Shown here: positions 58,786-64,000 of the stretch, one piece after another
Numbering within the stretch: position 1 is the stretch's first letter
How the letters are laid out: each line of letters opens with the position of its first letter
Source: Rhodococcus sp. Leaf247
GTDB taxonomy: Bacteria; Actinomycetota; Actinomycetes; Mycobacteriales; Mycobacteriaceae
Length of the DNA: 64,000 bases
NCBI RefSeq assembly: GCF_001426185.1
Contig: NZ_LMRP01000004.1
Location: 320,405 to 384,404, forward strand
Reading direction: 5' to 3'
The notes under the pieces: generated by a model
Told to the model about the DNA's origin: nothing
The model's database searches: none
The model's input: only the letters and a program-made list of their open reading frames with translations
Program-made: the position numbers and the translations under genes

Positions 58786-60060
58786 TCAGACCGCGTCGGC
58801 GACCGGGCGCGTGTCGGTCACGGACCGCGCACGCAGCGGGACGACGGCCACCGCGATGACGAACACCAGTCCCCACCAGACGTAGGACGACGCCTGGATC
58901 TGATCCCACAGCGGCCAGCCCAGGCCGTTCCAGCGGCCCGGTGCCAGTCGCCAGTGCGACGGGTAGTGCAGCAGCACGGCGCCGATCACCGCGAGCGCGA
59001 CCATCGCGGGTGCGCGGCGGGTGACTCCGACGTGGACCAGGACCATCAGCATCGGCACGGTCCACACCCAGTGGTGCGACCACGAGACAGGTGAGACCAG
59101 CAGTCCCAGAGCGGCATTGACGCACAGAGCCAACAGGTATTCCTGCGCGGCGAGGGCGCGTCGGATCGCCAGCACGGCCAGCACTCCGACGACCGCACTG
59201 CAGGCGATCCAGACGAGTGACCTGGTGCCCTCGTCCAGGCCCAGACGGGCGAGCATGCCGGTGATCGACTGGTTGGAGATGTACCCCGGACCGCCGATGC
59301 GGCTGGAGTCGAACAGCACCTCCGTCCAGTACTGCACCGAGTCGCTGAACGTCGCGAGGAATCCGAGTGCCGTGAAGGCGAGGAAGGACAGTCCGGTCAC
59401 CACCGCGGCGCGGTACTGGCGACGGAGGAGGAAGTACAGGACGAACACTGCCGGGGTGAGCTTCACGGCGGTCACGAAGCCGATCAGCATTCCGCGCGGC
59501 CAGGGGGTCTTCTTCAGCAGCACATCGAGCACGACCAGACACATCAGGACGACGTTGATCTGTCCGTAGTCCAGGGTCGACCAGACGGGTTCCAGTGCGA
59601 ATGCCGCGGCGGTGATCCCGCCGGTGACCCATGCCGTCGTGGACGTCGAGAGCGAGACCAGCGAGCGCAGGCACACCGCGACGGTCACGGCGAGGAGCAC
59701 CATCGTCATCGCCGTCATGATCGACGACGCGACCTCGAGCGGCAGGATCGCCATCGGCGCGAACGACACAGCGGCCATCGGGGGATAGGTGAAGGGCAGC
59801 GGGATGTCCACCGACGTCGCCGGCAGCACCCCGTAGAGGTTCACGCCGTCGAGCAGCGCCCGGCCGCCGATGCGGTACACGTCGAGATCGAGTCGGTAGA
59901 TCGCGCCCCACTCCCGCAGCGGAGGCAGCCCGATGACGTTGAACGCGATCCCCGCCACCAGTCCGACACAGACCGCGACCTTCGCGATCACGGTCACCGG
60001 ACGCGGCAACGACGCACCCGGCCCGGTGTAGGGCGGTGCGGTCGGCAGAGTCCACGTCAT
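58786..60060 (-). CDS. GT87-family alpha-(1->2) mannosyltransferase (Rv2181-like)
   Basis: Polytopic GT-C enzyme, 424 residues and about ten membrane helices, using polyprenyl-phosphomannose outside the membrane to add alpha-1,2 mannoses in lipomannan/lipoarabinomannan. The acidic loop motif LDLDVYRIGGRALLDGVNLYG after the first helix (catalytic Asp), FTYPPMAAVSFAP and WSTLDYGQINVVLM are family features. ATG at 60060 is divergent from the RNase gene, 55 bases between starts. Its link to PimB' encoded nearby is functional: both build mannolipids. Confidence 0.92.
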   Translation of the reverse strand: MTWTLPTAPPYTGPGASLPRPVTVIAKVAVCVGLVAGIAFNVIGLPPLREWGAIYRLDLDVYRIGGRALLDGVNLYGVLPATSVDIPLPFTYPPMAAVSFAPMAILPLEVASSIMTAMTMVLLAVTVAVCLRSLVSLSTSTTAWVTGGITAAAFALEPVWSTLDYGQINVVLMCLVVLDVLLKKTPWPRGMLIGFVTAVKLTPAVFVLYFLLRRQYRAAVVTGLSFLAFTALGFLATFSDSVQYWTEVLFDSSRIGGPGYISNQSITGMLARLGLDEGTRSLVWIACSAVVGVLAVLAIRRALAAQEYLLALCVNAALGLLVSPVSWSHHWVWTVPMLMVLVHVGVTRRAPAMVALAVIGAVLLHYPSHWRLAPGRWNGLGWPLWDQIQASSYVWWGLVFVIAVAVVPLRARSVTDTRPVADAV

Positions 60061-60115
60061 GGTCGGGGGCTGTCCCTTTCTGGTGCTGTGCGCGCGTGAC
60101 CTAGGGTCGGTAACC

Positions 60116-62105
<1,990 letters not shown>

Positions 62106-62123
62106 CTCTGTTTCCAGTCCTTC

Positions 62124-62199
62124 ACCCCCCCGCGAGTACGTCGATAGTGTCGTGAAAAGCCCCTCGGGCACGACAGTCCGGACGTACTCGCGGGGGGTT
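62124..62199. terminator. Bidirectional terminator between aroG and pknL
   Basis: A 19-bp perfect inverted repeat (ACCCCCCCGCGAGTACGTC / GACGTACTCGCGGGGGGTT, one end mismatch or wobble) encloses a second seven-base stem TGTCGTG / CACGACA. The two-tier hairpin separates convergent genes. Confidence 0.88.
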
Positions 62200-62208
62200 C
62201 TCCGTATC

Positions 62209-64000
62209 TCAGGGGAGTGAGACGAGGGTGACCGTGCTGTTCGGTTCGACGCGATCGCCCTGGCCCGGGTTCTGGGTGATGACGAGGGACCGATCCGTCG
62301 TCGCCAGCTGACGGACGACGACGGTCAGTCCCAGACGCTCGAGCTCCGCCCTGGCCGATCCCACGGTCCGACCCAGCAGCGACGGCAGCGTCACGGCCGT
62401 CGACACCTGCAGTGCCACGCTGGAGCCGGCGGTGACGGTGGCGCCGCCCCCCGGGTTCGTGCCGATGACCTTGCCGCCGTCGACCTCGGCGTCGAAGACC
62501 TTCTCGACGGAGCCGACGACGATGCCGACCCGGTCGAGTTCGGCGCGTGCCTCTGCCTCGGTGCGGCCCGCGACATCGGGGATGTCGACCGGCGGAGCGC
62601 CCTTGCTGGTGAGGACACGGACCTCGCTACCGACGGGAAGCACCGTGCCGGGCGCCGGGTCGAGTGCGGCGATGTCCCCCACAGGAGCGGTGCTGCTGAA
62701 CGCCTCTCCACCGTCGACGGGAACGAAGGTCCGCTCACGCAGAGCGGCATCGACGGCAGCCGCCGCGCTGCTGCCGGCGAGGGTGGGAACGGACGGGCGC
62801 CCCTGAGAAACGAGAAGGGTCACGGTCTCGCCCTTGGCGATCCGTGACCCGGGCGCAGGCTCGGTTCCGAGTAATCGATCCACCGGATCGGAATCGGTGT
62901 ACCTGCCTTCCGTCGTGACGGACAGGTCGGCCGACTCGATGGCGGAGATCGCGGCGGATCGGTCGAGGCCCTCGATCGACGGGACCGCCGTGAACCTGCC
63001 GGAGCCTGCCCACCATCCGACGGTGCCCAGGAGGACGGCGACCACGACGACGATGGCCAGCCACACCAGGGCCAGGCGACGGGAGCGGCGCTTGTCCGCG
63101 TCGAAGTCGGGGAAGGCGAAGGCGCGTTTGTCCACCGGTTCGGCGGCGGTGGCGCGGCGCTCGTCCTCGCCGCCGCGGGCAGTGGCCGTCGTGACCATTC
63201 TGGTGTGCTGCATGCCCGACGACGGCGGCGCGTGACCCATGGACTCGGCGGGGACGGACACGATCTCCGTCTCCGGGGTTCGCGGAGCCTGCGGGGCGTA
63301 GGGCCGGGGAGCGTCGACGGTTTCCGCGCTCAGGTGCTCGGCGGAGCGGGAGGGAGAAGGCACGCGGTACTGGGGGAGCCCCAACATCCGGGTGACCGAC
63401 CGCATCGCGTCGCCCATGACCGCGGCGTCCCGGAATCTGTCGTCCGGACGGCGCTGTGTCGCGTCGCGCACGAGGGCGTCCAGGTGGGGCGGAATCCCCG
63501 AGATGACCGAGCTCGGGGCCGGAACGTCGTTCTCGATGCGCTGGTACGCGATGGAGAGGGAGGTGTCGCCCTGGAACGGCGTGCGTCCGGTCAACACCTC
63601 GAACAGGAGGATCCCTGCGGAGTAGACGTCGCTGCGCGCGTCCCCTGCACCGACCGTCACCTGTTCCGGCGACAGGTAGGCCGCGGTGCCGAGGATGACG
63701 CTGTTGGACGTCGTGGTCGCCGCGGCGACGGCCCGCACCAATCCGAAGTCCGCGATCTTGACCTCGCCGGAATCGGAGATCAGGACGTTCTCGGGTTTGA
63801 CGTCCCTGTGCACCAGGCCGCCGCGGTGCGCGACGGCGAGGCCGTCGAGAACGGGTTGGAGAACGGCGACCGCCGCGTGCGGAGGCATCGGTCCACGCTC
63901 GCGGAGGAGTTCGCGCAGGGTCCCGCCCTCGACCAGTTCCATGACGAGGAACGCGTGCTCTCCGTCGCGGCCGTGGTCGTACACGGCGACCAATCCCGGG
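62209..64000 (-). CDS. pknL: Serine/threonine protein kinase PknL with PASTA repeats (N-terminus beyond window)
   Basis: Membrane Hanks-type kinase; about 597 residues are visible and the kinase N-lobe, with its glycine loop and ATP lysine, is cut by the window edge. Catalytic HRDVKPEN, DFG and activation-segment LGTAAYLSPEQ are present. A proline/Ser-rich juxtamembrane linker follows, then one membrane helix (LALVWLAIVVVVAVLLGTVGWW) and four extracellular PASTA-type repeats (starting near AVPSIEG, SVPTLAG, DIPDVAG and TLPSLLG). PASTA domains usually sense peptidoglycan fragments or lipid II. The M. tuberculosis PknL is, as I recall, shorter and lacks them. Confidence 0.92.
   Translation of the reverse strand, partial: PGLVAVYDHGRDGEHAFLVMELVEGGTLRELLRERGPMPPHAAVAVLQPVLDGLAVAHRGGLVHRDVKPENVLISDSGEVKIADFGLVRAVAAATTTSNSVILGTAAYLSPEQVTVGAGDARSDVYSAGILLFEVLTGRTPFQGDTSLSIAYQRIENDVPAPSSVISGIPPHLDALVRDATQRRPDDRFRDAAVMGDAMRSVTRMLGLPQYRVPSPSRSAEHLSAETVDAPRPYAPQAPRTPETEIVSVPAESMGHAPPSSGMQHTRMVTTATARGGEDERRATAAEPVDKRAFAFPDFDADKRRSRRLALVWLAIVVVVAVLLGTVGWWAGSGRFTAVPSIEGLDRSAAISAIESADLSVTTEGRYTDSDPVDRLLGTEPAPGSRIAKGETVTLLVSQGRPSVPTLAGSSAAAAVDAALRERTFVPVDGGEAFSSTAPVGDIAALDPAPGTVLPVGSEVRVLTSKGAPPVDIPDVAGRTEAEARAELDRVGIVVGSVEKVFDAEVDGGKVIGTNPGGGATVTAGSSVALQVSTAVTLPSLLGRTVGSARAELERLGLTVVVRQLATTDRSLVITQNPGQGDRVEPNSTVTLVSLP

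Overview
The window is high-GC actinobacterial chromosome. Its gene order (panB, a Hip1/CaeA-like hydrolase, glnA2, glnE, glnA1, RDD and DUF4191 proteins, lipA, lipB, a TIGR01777 epimerase, dlaT/sucB, pepA, gcvT, ilvE, cobS, cobT, DUF3043, a glycerate kinase, an A-type Fe-S carrier, adoK, asnB, ctaC, ctaF, qcrB, qcrA, qcrC, ctaE, trpD, a DnaQ-UvrC fusion, a RipC-like gene, pimB', fadD15, ..., RNase AS, aroG, pknL) follows the Rv2225-to-Rv2176 block of Mycobacterium tuberculosis as I remember it. The extra cobU, the osmolyte transporter, the PASTA-bearing PknL and the c-di-AMP-riboswitch NlpC/P60 gene fit Rhodococcus or a close relative. That genus call is inference, because no rRNA gene is present.

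Layout. 1-8.3 kb: 3' part of a proline iminopeptidase, a small lipoprotein, panB, a secreted TAP-type hydrolase, glnA2 and glnE. 8.3-12 kb: a four-gene OpuC/ProU-type osmoprotectant ABC transporter on the minus strand. 12-15.9 kb: an AT-richer island with a translationally coupled AAA ATPase/HNH nuclease pair resembling Septu-type (PtuAB) phage defence, flanked by non-coding DNA. 15.9-24.3 kb: glnA1 with a GlnR-like operator, RDD and DUF4191 membrane proteins, lipoate synthesis genes and the E2 acyltransferase that uses lipoate. 24.3-31.2 kb: aminopeptidase, gcvT, ilvE and the overlapping cobU-cobT-cobS operon. 31.2-36 kb: glycerate kinase, Fe-S carrier, adenosine kinase and asparagine synthetase. 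36-43.3 kb: the bc1-aa3 respiratory supercomplex genes, split by about 1.1 kb holding six 77-bp palindromic repeats. 43.6-47.7 kb: trpD, a RAM-domain protein and a DnaQ/GIY-YIG fusion. 47.7-54 kb: two NlpC/P60 wall hydrolases (one behind a c-di-AMP riboswitch), a HExxH lipoprotein, PimB' and FadD15. 54-64 kb: two SRPBCC proteins, an ArsA-like ATPase with an apparent CTG start, a ROK kinase, PlsC, a GT87 mannosyltransferase, RNase AS, AroG and the first-encountered C-terminal part of PknL.

Together the core genes cover nitrogen assimilation (GlnA1/GlnA2/GlnE), lipoylation and 2-oxoacid dehydrogenase E2, cobalamin lower-ligand assembly, aerobic respiration, and building of the mannolipid and peptidoglycan envelope. 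The clearest accessory features are the ATPase-HNH island and the 77-bp repeat array. Coordinates of starts were chosen from start codon, ribosome-binding site and family alignment from memory. Homology statements were not checked by database search.
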